Shown: positions 55,657 through 64,000 of the stretch, one piece after another | Position numbering within the stretch: the stretch's first letter is position 1 | Layout of the letters: every line of letters starts with the position of its first letter | DNA from: Cognaticolwellia aestuarii | GTDB taxonomy: Bacteria > Pseudomonadota > Gammaproteobacteria > Enterobacterales > Alteromonadaceae | DNA length: 64,000 nucleotides | Assembly (NCBI RefSeq): GCF_002000025.1 | Contig: NZ_MUZV01000004.1 | Coordinates: forward strand, 62,001-126,000 | Direction: 5' to 3' | Notes under the pieces: model-generated | Database searches by the model: none | What the model was told of the DNA's origin: nothing | What the model saw: only the letters and a program-made list of their open reading frames with translations | Position numbers and translations under genes: made by a program

Positions 55657-56058
55657 CTACCCCTTAGCTGCAGCAATAGATATTCTGTCTATGCCCGCTT
55701 CTTTAATTGCATCCATTACTTTAACAACTACACCGTGTTTGGCATCTTTGTCAGCTTGAATGATTACAACGTCAGTTGGTTGTTCAGCCAGTAATTTTTC
55801 AATGTTAGCCGCTACGCGCTCAACATCTACACGACGTTTATCTAACCAAATTTCACCATTATCTTTAACCGCTATAAAGATGTTAGCTGATTTCTGTTTA
55901 GATTGGTTTGCCGCTTTTGGCTTATTAACTTCAATACCAGCTTCTTTAACAAAAGAAGTAGTAACGATAAAGAAGATCAACATAATGAATACGATGTCTA
56001 GCATCGGTGTCATATCAATTGCTGCTTCTTCGTCTTCACGAATACGTTTACGTGCCAT
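55657..56058 (-). CDS. exbD: ExbD biopolymer transport protein
   Basis: A 133-residue partner of ExbB. One membrane helix with the essential Asp (AAIDMTPMLDIVFIMLIFFIV) and a periplasmic domain. The longer MTPMLD motif is that of the TonB2-type ExbD2. Gap to tonB is 3 nt. Confidence 0.94.
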   Translation of the reverse strand: MARKRIREDEEAAIDMTPMLDIVFIMLIFFIVTTSFVKEAGIEVNKPKAANQSKQKSANIFIAVKDNGEIWLDKRRVDVERVAANIEKLLAEQPTDVVIIQADKDAKHGVVVKVMDAIKEAGIDRISIAAAKG

Positions 56059-56070
56059 TCGAATATCTCT

Positions 56071-56595
56071 CTAGTGATGAGGTAAACTGTCAACCAGTTT
56101 AGCCTTTGCTAGTTTAACTTTAGCGTCTAACCTTGAACTGAAAAACACACCTGATAATGCAGCAACCATACCCGCCATTGTCGGAATTGTTGCCATTGAT
56201 ATACCAGACGCCATCAGACGCGGATTACCTGTACCTTGTTGTGCCATAACTTCAAACACACCGATCATGCCGGTTACGGTTCCAAGTAGTCCAATCAGTG
56301 GACACATTGCCACTAAGGTTCTAATTGTGAGCATACGCTGCTCTAGTAGTTCTGTCGCTTCGGAGATCCAAGTATCTCTAATTCGATGTGCATACCAAGA
56401 AGTTGTATCTTCTCTTGCATCCCAACGTCCGACGATATCGTCTTTCATTTTGGGATAAACTTTAGATAGAAACCAATAACGCTCTATCATCATTATCCAC
56501 ATCAATAAGAGTGCGAAGGCAACAACGTATAGTACGTTACCGCCAGTCGCAATAAAACTCCTGACAGATTCCCAAAGCTCTATCAGGAATAACAT
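56071..56595 (-). CDS. exbB: ExbB-type proton channel subunit (ExbB2)
   Basis: A 174-residue MotA/TolQ/ExbB-family channel protein with three membrane helices (VVAFALLLMWIMMIERYWF; TLVAMCPLIGLLGTVTGMIGVFEVM; SMATIPTMAGMVAALSGVFF). It forms the stator-like channel with ExbD. It overlaps the upstream long ExbB gene by one base. Confidence 0.94.
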   Translation of the reverse strand: MLFLIELWESVRSFIATGGNVLYVVAFALLLMWIMMIERYWFLSKVYPKMKDDIVGRWDAREDTTSWYAHRIRDTWISEATELLEQRMLTIRTLVAMCPLIGLLGTVTGMIGVFEVMAQQGTGNPRLMASGISMATIPTMAGMVAALSGVFFSSRLDAKVKLAKAKLVDSLPHH

Positions 56596-57938
56596 TATTT
56601 AGACTCCTTCTCTGCGATCGCAGCGATTAAGCCAGCACTTTGCTCATCTAGTTTCTGTAGTACAGATTTACTCTTACCAGCAACAATACTGTGGATTAAG
56701 ATTAGTGGTAATGCACAAATCAAACCTAATGCTGTTGTTACAAGTGCTAGAGAGATGTTACCCGCCATAATTTTCGGGTCACCAGTACCAAATAATGTAA
56801 TCGTTTGGAAGGTCATGATCATACCGATAACCGTACCTAATAGACCCATAAGAGGAGCTATAGCTGCAAACATTTTGATTAAGTTAATACCACGGTCAAC
56901 TTTCGGTGTTTCACGTAGAATAGCTTCGTCAAGTTTCAACTCTAGTGTTTCAGCGTCAACAGACTTGTTGTCGAAGTAAACTTTCAATAAACGACCAAGT
57001 GGGTTGTTTTCATTTGGTTGATCAAGATTCTTAGTTTGAGCATTAATTTTAGCGCTCATGCTACCAAGAACAATCATACGTTCTAAAGCAATAAGAAGAC
57101 CAATAATAAGAAGTACTGTGATGGCATAACCAACTTCTTTACCTTCGTGGTAGAACTCCATCAATGTTTTCTTACGTGTTTCTAACGTTAAGATAGCACC
57201 ACGAGAAGGATCCACATAAAGAGGCGCATAGCCAGAAGTCTCACCAAAGAAAGAAGCGGCAGCACCAGCGATGTAACCAGCAGGTTGCTTAGCTAATGGT
57301 TGTACTTGACCTACTTCATCATTGTAGTTTAAGTAACCATCTTCAGATACTAAGTTAAATGTACCGATACGAGTAACTGTTTGAGTTGACTTTGAACCGT
57401 CTAAGTTAGTTACTTCTGTAGTAAACTTAGATACTTCACCTGATTGCGTCATTTCAGTTTGTAATGCAAACCATAACTCTTCAAGTTGCTCAAGTTCAGG
57501 GATAGCTTTAGAGTTAGCAATAACATCTAAAACTTCACCACGACCTGGGTATTCAGCTGAAACAATTGACGTAGCAATTGAACCGTAAGCGTTAGCAGCA
57601 GCTGCGCGACTTACACCGAACATTTCACCTAACGTACCTTTAGCATTATCTAACTCAACAGCTTTTTGTGCTAATGTGATTTCATTAGCTGCATACTCTT
57701 TAGTTAAACGTTTGTTACGTGCTTGTTGGTTTGCTAATTCTTTTTTCGCTTTGTTCAATAAGGCTTGCTTATCAGAACGAGCAGAAGTGAACTCAGCTTC
57801 ACGTTTACTATCAATTTTAGCTTCTGAAATACGGTCAGCTTTAACTTTTTTTAACAAGTCATCTAATTGATTAGCTGATGCTGAAGTTGCTACTGCCATT
57901 GAAGCAGCAAGTAAGACAAAATTAATTACTTTTTTCAT
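56595..57938 (-). CDS. TtpC-like long MotA/TolQ/ExbB protein with periplasmic domain
   Basis: 447 residues. Signal peptide, then an N-terminal periplasmic coiled-coil region (about residues 25-95, rich in Lys/Glu/Gln), a beta-rich section (about 180-260), then the channel domain with helices VGYAITVLLIIGLLIALERM and MFAAIAPLMGLLGTVIGMIMTF. This is the TtpC arrangement, needed for TonB2 systems in Vibrio. It overlaps the DUF3450 gene by one base. Confidence 0.92.
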   Translation of the reverse strand: MKKVINFVLLAASMAVATSASANQLDDLLKKVKADRISEAKIDSKREAEFTSARSDKQALLNKAKKELANQQARNKRLTKEYAANEITLAQKAVELDNAKGTLGEMFGVSRAAAANAYGSIATSIVSAEYPGRGEVLDVIANSKAIPELEQLEELWFALQTEMTQSGEVSKFTTEVTNLDGSKSTQTVTRIGTFNLVSEDGYLNYNDEVGQVQPLAKQPAGYIAGAAASFFGETSGYAPLYVDPSRGAILTLETRKKTLMEFYHEGKEVGYAITVLLIIGLLIALERMIVLGSMSAKINAQTKNLDQPNENNPLGRLLKVYFDNKSVDAETLELKLDEAILRETPKVDRGINLIKMFAAIAPLMGLLGTVIGMIMTFQTITLFGTGDPKIMAGNISLALVTTALGLICALPLILIHSIVAGKSKSVLQKLDEQSAGLIAAIAEKESK

Positions 57939-58717
57939 TATTTTGCTCCTGCTGCAAATACTGGAAGTTTAGCTAGATCAAGCGGTAATTGTTTACGTGC
58001 CATACGAACGGCATCTGTAACAGGTTTTAAATATTCATCACCGAGAGCTTCCCAAGAGCGCTTCTCATTGTTCCAAACCCAAGCATTTTTCATGTCAAGA
58101 GATTGTGCAACAAATGAAATACGACCCATATGAACAAAATCAGCAGTGATCATACGATCACCTAAGTCAAGCTCACCTTGATACACACCGAAAATAGTGC
58201 CGTAACTAGCTTCAATTTCATATGCTTCAAGTACTAAGCGAAATTGCTCAGATACAGAAACATCTGAATCACCCATTACATCACGTAAACCAGCGATACG
58301 CTCTTTACGTGCATCAATGTTCATAGGAACATCAAGGTCAACAAACTCCTCTAACGTATCAATCATTTTATACATCAGTGGCACTACGCCTTGCTTAGTT
58401 TTATCGATACCAGCAATTTGATCTTCTAATGATTTAATATTAGCTTTTTGATCATCAACCATAAGTTGAACATGATCGTTGTAGCCGCTAAGAACGTCAG
58501 CTTCATCAACAGTATTACGATACTCAGCTAAAAGCTCTTGAGTTTGCTCGTAAATGTTATTGATTTTGCTTTGTGATTTGCTCGAATTTTTAAAAATTTG
58601 AGCTTCCGCTTTTTGTAGTTCTGTCAATGCATCTGCAGAAGCGAAGTTGCTTGCTGAAAATGCTAATGCGCCAATTATCGTCGATGCGATAAGGCTTTTC
58701 TTGCTTAATTTGGACAT
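57938..58717 (-). CDS. DUF3450 periplasmic coiled-coil protein
   Basis: A 259-residue protein with a signal peptide (MSKLSKKSLIASTIIGALAF, cleavage near ASA) and a coiled coil over about residues 30-110 (Gln/Glu-rich). First gene of the TonB operon, as DUF3450 usually is. Function unknown; association with TtpC suggests a periplasmic scaffold. The ATG at 58717 gives a clean signal peptide; the frame starts at a TTG 36 nt upstream. Confidence 0.88.
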   Translation of the reverse strand: MSKLSKKSLIASTIIGALAFSASNFASADALTELQKAEAQIFKNSSKSQSKINNIYEQTQELLAEYRNTVDEADVLSGYNDHVQLMVDDQKANIKSLEDQIAGIDKTKQGVVPLMYKMIDTLEEFVDLDVPMNIDARKERIAGLRDVMGDSDVSVSEQFRLVLEAYEIEASYGTIFGVYQGELDLGDRMITADFVHMGRISFVAQSLDMKNAWVWNNEKRSWEALGDEYLKPVTDAVRMARKQLPLDLAKLPVFAAGAK

Positions 58718-60079
58718 ATTTCCCAACCAATTGCTATTGAATTTTGATAACAAGCTTATTGTTAACGCAAATTTAATAATCTGCCATTTTAAGTTTTAAT
58801 TTCTCTAGAATAAAACCATGCAATATTCCCAGACCACAGCCAAGCTGTCAACTAAGACCATTAAAAAGACGCGTTATTTCGCTCAGAAGAGAGAAATAAA
58901 CTTTTACAACGAGAATTACAGATAATATTTGCATAAATAATTAAAAAACATTATCGCTAATCTTCGTAAGTACAAACATTCCTCTTAATAGTAACAATAT
59001 ATGCTAACTATGTTTTACTAACTCTTTCGTAGTAAGTCAATTTTTTTTATAAAAATATAGCTTAAACGAAGGGTTAACCATACACTTTGTTGTATTTTTA
59101 TACAAAGTCATTTTATGTTAACTCAAGTATAAATTCACAGTAAAATTTAATTTTTATTCAATTTCTGTTTGTTTATTGCTATTTCTTGCCAAATAGAACC
59201 TAAAAAATGCTTAATGTTATTTTGGAATATTATGAATAACTTTGTACCTAACGCCTCTTAATATTGTTCTAATAATTACTTTTGTAACTATAACTATACA
59301 AATTCGTCATATGTCATCAAATAAGAAAATTGAATATATATGCGTAGTGCACTGCGACGATAGAGATTATCGCTAGCGTTATTGCTTTACGTTAAAGTAA
59401 AAAAACTAGCTGCTGTATTCATCATTTAGATAAGAAAGCACAATGTAAAAATCTCAGACTAAATACACCGAACTCACAAGAGAGCTATCGCATAAAACAG
59501 TTAACCAAAATGGCTATGGATTGCTTTATTTTAAGCTTGTTTAGTTTTTATCTATGTATGCTAAAAGTAACCTATATGGTTTATTTTTATGCCTATTCTG
59601 TAAGTATCACTCGGGCAACAACATATTGATTACAGAGCCTTTAAAATCGACTTTTTCAATGTTCTTAAAAGATTTTATATTGGATAAAATTGCTTAATAT
59701 TACAGCGTTTAACTTTGCATGATTAAGACTTTGTTTGATCTGCAAAAATTAATTTTATATTAGCTTATCATGCTAACGGCATAACAAAGCAAATGTGTAA
59801 TTTGCCCCATAGGCTCAATTTAAATTATTTTACTAGTCTATTTAAGCATTAGCTTCAGTTCAGTTCAGTTCAGTTAATAGCTATATCTGGTTAAGCCTGA
59901 TAATAACACCAGTTTTCCTCCCATAGTTAATGAGATTTAAGTACTTTCTGTTGAAACCAGCAATACAGAGAGCCTACTCTTTACTTATTTTATCGCACAC
60001 ATGATAGGACAAGTTCATACAATGAATAAAAATTGAATATGGCAACTGAACAGTGCCAGGGCTTACCAATGAGTTAACT
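58718..60079. other. 1.36-kb AT-rich region with no gene
   Basis: No open frame of significance on either strand. It holds the control region of the TonB operon at its left end and a short repeat (four TTCAG units, about 59854-59873). Two small inverted repeats (ACTTTGT at 59084-59090 with ACAAAGT at 59102-59108) are seen. I see no RNA gene or attachment site. Confidence 0.5.
58822..58851 (-). promoter_or_regulatory. Possible promoter of the DUF3450-TonB operon
   Basis: A perfect -35 TTGACA (58851 to 58846) with a poor -10 (GAATAT after 17 bp). It lies about 105 bp upstream of the DUF3450 start. No Fur box was recognised. Confidence 0.35.
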
Positions 60080-61027
60080 TTATATGCTTACATCCAAAAC
60101 CCAACACAATCTACCTTGCGATATATCAAAAGGCTGACAATTGACAGTATGGCCTTGCATGTTAATCAATTTAATAATTTCTTCAGAACGTTCCTCACTC
60201 CATGCTGCTTCCAGTTGATCAGCTAAGCGAAGTTTAAAGTAGTAAAAACTTTGCTGAATTTGCTTAATCTTTGCTTCATTAGTTTCTTGCCAGTTCATCA
60301 TAAAAGGCACTAAATCTTTAGCTAACAAGTTAAACCAATCAAGCTCTACCTCATTCGCACAGTTTTGTTGTAGTGATTTGAATAGCGTTAATAAACTGTT
60401 ATTTTTCTGTTTGAATTCAGCTTTTTGTTGCTGGTCAAAATTACTTTTATCGGTGATTGATTGACATAACCGCGCAAAGTCTAGTAATTGCTCAAATAAG
60501 CCATCAGCTGCCATAATACGTTCAATCACGGTAAGACCATAACGACAATCTGTACTAATAAAAGAGTCTTTATGATGCACTAATGCAACAAAACGCCCTT
60601 TAGCTTGCAGCACTCTAAATATCTGCTCTAGTGCTTCTGTTGTTTGTGCATACTCAAAACCAAACTGGCTCATCACTAAGTTAAATTGTTTATCTTCAAA
60701 CTTTAACTCCTCTGAAGGCATTTCAGCAATGAATTTGATTTTGTTAAGTGTCGGATAAATGGGATCTTCAGCATTGTATAAGGCGACAGGATTAATCTTA
60801 GCTGCATCTGATGCAAGGACAGTAAAGCTCGGGTTTGATTGTTGCGCCAACACCGCTAAACCACCATTTCCGGTAGCAAGGTCTAGTACAGTACTGTTTG
60901 ACGGCAAAGTTGAAAATAATCGGTTCCAAAAGTCAGCTATATCACCAGTATAACCTTGGCTTTGTTCTCCTTCTGCAAAGCTATTAAGTGATTTGGTTTT
61001 TGACCAATAACTGTTCCAATGTTGCAT
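60080..61027 (-). CDS. Class I SAM-dependent methyltransferase
   Basis: A 315-residue Rossmann-fold methyltransferase: motif I VLDLATGNGGLAVLA, acidic loop FTVLASDAAK, and motif IV/V FNLVMSQFGFEYA with RVLQAKGRFVALVHH. Start MQHWNSYWSK is typical of a small-molecule or lipid/tRNA methyltransferase group; the substrate cannot be told. The C-terminal half is helical. It lies downstream of the receptor gene beyond a terminator. Confidence 0.8.
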   Translation of the reverse strand: MQHWNSYWSKTKSLNSFAEGEQSQGYTGDIADFWNRLFSTLPSNSTVLDLATGNGGLAVLAQQSNPSFTVLASDAAKINPVALYNAEDPIYPTLNKIKFIAEMPSEELKFEDKQFNLVMSQFGFEYAQTTEALEQIFRVLQAKGRFVALVHHKDSFISTDCRYGLTVIERIMAADGLFEQLLDFARLCQSITDKSNFDQQQKAEFKQKNNSLLTLFKSLQQNCANEVELDWFNLLAKDLVPFMMNWQETNEAKIKQIQQSFYYFKLRLADQLEAAWSEERSEEIIKLINMQGHTVNCQPFDISQGRLCWVLDVSI

Positions 61028-61042
61028 TTAATAAATCTCGGC

Positions 61043-61074
61043 ATAAAAAAAAGGCGGGGTTTAAAACCCGCCTT
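61043..61074 (-). terminator. Terminator after the TonB-dependent receptor
   Basis: AAGGCGGG/CCCGCCTT stem around GTTTTAAA. On the minus strand it is followed by a long T run. Confidence 0.85.
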
Positions 61075-61094
61075 CTATTAAAAGTTACTTAATC

Positions 61095-63752
61095 TTAGAA
61101 AGATTGAGCTACACGAACATAAGCGATACGGCCATATGCGTCGTATAAGTCGAAGTTGTAGTTACGACCACCAAAACCACTTAACTGAGGCTCTTTCTCA
61201 AATATGTTTTGCGCACCGATAGATACTTTAGTACCTGTGTCGAATGTGTAAGTTGCTTGCATATCGTGAGTGATCCAAGTAGCAATGTTACCTGAACGTT
61301 CAACACTACCATCAGCAATTTGCGTTACATCTTCATACTGAGAACCAATCATGTTCATGTTCCATGTTAGGTCTAAGTTTTCCCATGAGTAGCTGTTAGT
61401 TAAAGTAGCACGTTGTTGAGGTTCGCCAGTGTCTTTAATTGTGTTACGACCACCATCAATTTTGCTATCGAACTGATGACTAAATTGTAGTGATTGTCTT
61501 AATGTACCTGCATCACCAAAATCAAAAGTCGTGTTAACGTTTAAGTCAAGACCACTAATTTCCCATTTACCTTCGTTAGCGTAACCTTGAGTAATTAAAT
61601 CAATACCACCGTTAGCTTTACGTGTAACACCTAAACCAGCTGGGATTGGGTCACCTGTTTGCTCACGTGTCAAGATAGTGCTTGCACCGAAGAAGCGGAT
61701 CATGTCAGAAATTTCAATTTCGTAGTAATCAGCTGAAAAGTTTAACCAATCTGTAGGTTGGTAAGCCATACCTAAAGAGATCTGTTGAGAAGACTCAGAA
61801 CCCATTTCTGCGTTAGCTAGAGTAATTGCTGATACTTGTACATCACAACCAGCAGTTAAACCTAAATCAATACATGATGGATCATCAGAAACACTTGGGT
61901 TACCTGGAGCAGGCTTAGCTGTCAAGATATCTAGTGTTGGAGCACGGAAACCTTCACCGTAAGATGCACGTAAGATCAAACCTTCCATTACATCATACTT
62001 AACAGAAACTTTAGGAGAGAAGTCACTACCGTAATCAGAGTAGTTATCGTAACGACCTGCCACTGTGAATTCTAAACCGTCCATTACTGGGAATAACGCT
62101 TCAAAGAAAGCACTCTTCAAGTTACGACCGCCGCCTGCACTGTTACCTGCAGAACCACCAACTTGACCAGCTTCTGATAAAGAATCGTACGTATCTGTGT
62201 ATTCTTCTTTACGGTATTCAGCACCAACAACAGCTTGTAAAGTACCGCCGTCCATTTCTAATACGTCAAACGCAGCAGAACCGAATACTTCTTGTTGTTC
62301 GAAAGTACCGATACGAGCTGTAGTTACGTTTAAACCACTTAATACTTTAGCATAGTCACTACGCTCAGCATCTGTAGTAAAACGAGTTCCAAACGGGTCG
62401 TTTACCATGTAAGCACCGCTATCGATAGCAGTACGAGCATTAGTACCCATTAAGTAACCACGACCGATTTCATAAGTTTTAGTTTTGTTTTTACGAACAC
62501 CAAAATCTACACTTACTTCACCGATTTCGCCTTCAACACCAATCATGAAATCAGTTGACCAGTTATCAACTTCACTATCACGGTTACCTAAAGCAGCGAA
62601 ACGGTGACGGAATTGGATTTCTTGTGCGCCTTGACCACCAGCAGATGGTTCATAAAACGGGCTATCTGGGTTAGTAGGGTTGTTCGGGCTATCAGCAGAC
62701 ATAAATGCGCCAGCACCAGCATCATTTAGTGTAGGAGCATAACGACCAAAAGATTTAGTTTTTGAAATCAATGTATGAGAGAAGATTCTCCAATCATCAT
62801 TGATGTCATAATCAGCTTTTAAGAATGCCGATGTGTTAGCTGTTGAAGCTTCGTTAGCATTCGTTGCGTTAAAGTTATACGCACAAAAGTCATTGCCTGT
62901 AGCGAAGAAGTTTTCTAAAGCATCACATTCAGCATCAGAAATAATTGAGTTGTAACCACCTGGAAGACCTTCAACCTCACCATCGTCATTGATGAATGTA
63001 CCATCATAACCAGTAGGCTTAGCCCAGTTTACACCAAAGCTTGAACCACCTGGTTGTACCCAGCTATAAGCATTTTCAAAAATAATGTCACGGCTGTTCC
63101 AAGAAACACCACCAATTACACTAGAATTGTCAGTAGAAGAACCAAATACCGCAGAACCTTCTTCACGGTCGCCGCCGTCAGAAGGTAAGCTAACGTTACC
63201 AGCGCCTAAACGAAGCTCAACACCATTGAAATCTTTACGTGTAATAATGTTAACTACGCCGGCAATTGCATCAGAACCGTAAACAGCAGAAGCACCATCA
63301 GATAAGATTTCGATACGCTCAACAGCAGCCATTGGGATCGAGTTCAAATCTTGTGAGTTACCTGTAGAAGGTGATTTAGGTAAACGACGACCATCAACCA
63401 AAATCAAAGAACGCTCTGAACCTAAACCACGTAAGTTAACTTGTGAGATACCTTGAGCAGAACTACCTGATTGCGGACGGAAAGAACCAGCAGCGTTAAA
63501 AGAAGTGTTACGTAACAAATCAGAAACTGAAGTTTGACCAGAAAAATCGATTGCAGCACGGTCAATTACTGTTACAGGAATTGCGCCTTCTAAATCAGTA
63601 CGTTTAATACGTGAACCAGTTACTTCGATTCGCTCTACTGATTCTGCACCATCTTCAGCTGAAAATGCTTGTGTAGAAATTGTTGCTGCTGCACCTGCGC
63701 CAAACATCATCGCGATGCGCACTGCTTTAGCTACTTTGCTATTGCTATACAT
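61095..63752 (-). CDS. TonB-dependent outer-membrane receptor
   Basis: An 885-residue receptor: signal peptide (MYSNSKVAKAVRIAMMFGAG, cleavage near AFSA), a TonB-box-like ERIEVTGSRIKRTD, a plug domain with NLRGLGSERSLILVDGRRLP and YGSDAIAGVVNIITR, and a 22-stranded barrel ending in a C-terminal aromatic residue (VAQSF). The family with this plug transports large or unusual ligands (peptides, carbohydrates, siderophores), so the ligand is open. GGGAG before the ATG at 63752 decides the start against 63833. The companion TonB system is encoded nearby. Confidence 0.94.
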   Translation of the reverse strand: MYSNSKVAKAVRIAMMFGAGAAATISTQAFSAEDGAESVERIEVTGSRIKRTDLEGAIPVTVIDRAAIDFSGQTSVSDLLRNTSFNAAGSFRPQSGSSAQGISQVNLRGLGSERSLILVDGRRLPKSPSTGNSQDLNSIPMAAVERIEILSDGASAVYGSDAIAGVVNIITRKDFNGVELRLGAGNVSLPSDGGDREEGSAVFGSSTDNSSVIGGVSWNSRDIIFENAYSWVQPGGSSFGVNWAKPTGYDGTFINDDGEVEGLPGGYNSIISDAECDALENFFATGNDFCAYNFNATNANEASTANTSAFLKADYDINDDWRIFSHTLISKTKSFGRYAPTLNDAGAGAFMSADSPNNPTNPDSPFYEPSAGGQGAQEIQFRHRFAALGNRDSEVDNWSTDFMIGVEGEIGEVSVDFGVRKNKTKTYEIGRGYLMGTNARTAIDSGAYMVNDPFGTRFTTDAERSDYAKVLSGLNVTTARIGTFEQQEVFGSAAFDVLEMDGGTLQAVVGAEYRKEEYTDTYDSLSEAGQVGGSAGNSAGGGRNLKSAFFEALFPVMDGLEFTVAGRYDNYSDYGSDFSPKVSVKYDVMEGLILRASYGEGFRAPTLDILTAKPAPGNPSVSDDPSCIDLGLTAGCDVQVSAITLANAEMGSESSQQISLGMAYQPTDWLNFSADYYEIEISDMIRFFGASTILTREQTGDPIPAGLGVTRKANGGIDLITQGYANEGKWEISGLDLNVNTTFDFGDAGTLRQSLQFSHQFDSKIDGGRNTIKDTGEPQQRATLTNSYSWENLDLTWNMNMIGSQYEDVTQIADGSVERSGNIATWITHDMQATYTFDTGTKVSIGAQNIFEKEPQLSGFGGRNYNFDLYDAYGRIAYVRVAQSF

Positions 63753-64000
63753 ATATACTCCCTGGATCACTTTCGTGATACTAGTGTTTAAATTCAAGGC
63801 TATATTGCCTTGTTGTAAATTCATTTTGGTCATAGACCTGAACTGTCGGCTAAGATATTAAACTTAATCTTGTTAATTGGTCAACACAAACAGTTACGTT
63901 TTAATTACATTATTCATAGTTAATGCTTAAACGCAACATAAAAACAGTACAATAACAGTTAAAAACAATAAGATAAGAAAACAGCAGAGACTGTAGAAAG

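Overview
The window looks like chromosome from a low-GC marine gammaproteobacterium of the order Alteromonadales, most likely the Colwellia/Thalassotalea group. This rests on protein character and gene order (tRNA operon-ubiF-miaB-ybeZYX-lnt, apt-dnaX-ybaB, a DUF3450/TtpC-type TonB cluster, a kynurenine cluster), not on a database search. I saw no prophage, CRISPR array, rRNA or intact insertion sequence. Most of the window is core or stable accessory genome.

Layout. 1-1.3 kb: a nitrate/nitrite MFS transporter cut by the left edge. 1.7-4.2 kb: rplY, pth, ychF. 4.4-5.6 kb: a small exported protein, then a five-tRNA operon (Met-Leu-Gln-Gln-Leu) with duplicated Leu and Gln genes. 6.2-17.5 kb: ubiF and the miaB-ybeZ-ybeY-corC-lnt run, syntenic with Escherichia coli but interrupted by a 2OG-Fe(II) oxygenase, an unknown gene and a large two-component-like propeller sensor with a degraded kinase domain. 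17.8-22.5 kb: an exporter of MacA/MacB type with an unfused ATPase and two permeases. 22.6-30 kb: an exported amidohydrolase, a VanZ-like protein, two adjacent short inverted-repeat elements, a CheY-CheC plus GGDEF signalling pair, an exported thiol peroxidase, a small heat-shock protein and a periplasmic binding protein. 30-31.5 kb: an exported M20 peptidase.

31.9-41.1 kb holds a tryptophan catabolic cluster. Tryptophan 2,3-dioxygenase, a cyclase-family formamidase candidate, kynurenine monooxygenase, kynureninase, 3-hydroxyanthranilate dioxygenase, ACMS decarboxylase, 2-aminomuconic semialdehyde dehydrogenase and a RidA-type deaminase together take tryptophan to 4-oxalocrotonate. The next catabolic enzymes are not in the window. 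An SDR lacking the canonical Tyr/Lys pair leads the cluster. 41-49.6 kb: an Atl protein coupled to a small gene, a lipoprotein, an HvfA-like cysteine-repeat peptide (candidate RiPP metallophore precursor with no modifying enzyme nearby), dusC, a MTHFR-like protein, a PspB-like protein, a thioesterase, a KAS III enzyme and a DsbA-family protein. 49.6-52.9 kb: ybaB-dnaX-apt, where dnaX carries a textbook programmed -1 frameshift site. 52.9-64 kb: a receiver protein, a 40-residue membrane protein behind an FNR-like site, a six-gene TonB/ExbB/ExbD/DUF3450/TPR operon, a 1.3 kb AT-rich gap, a methyltransferase and a TonB-dependent receptor.

Most interesting: the orphan HvfA-like peptide, the dnaX frameshift signal, the kynurenine cluster with its atypical SDR, and several short genes (40-53 codons) with sequence support.
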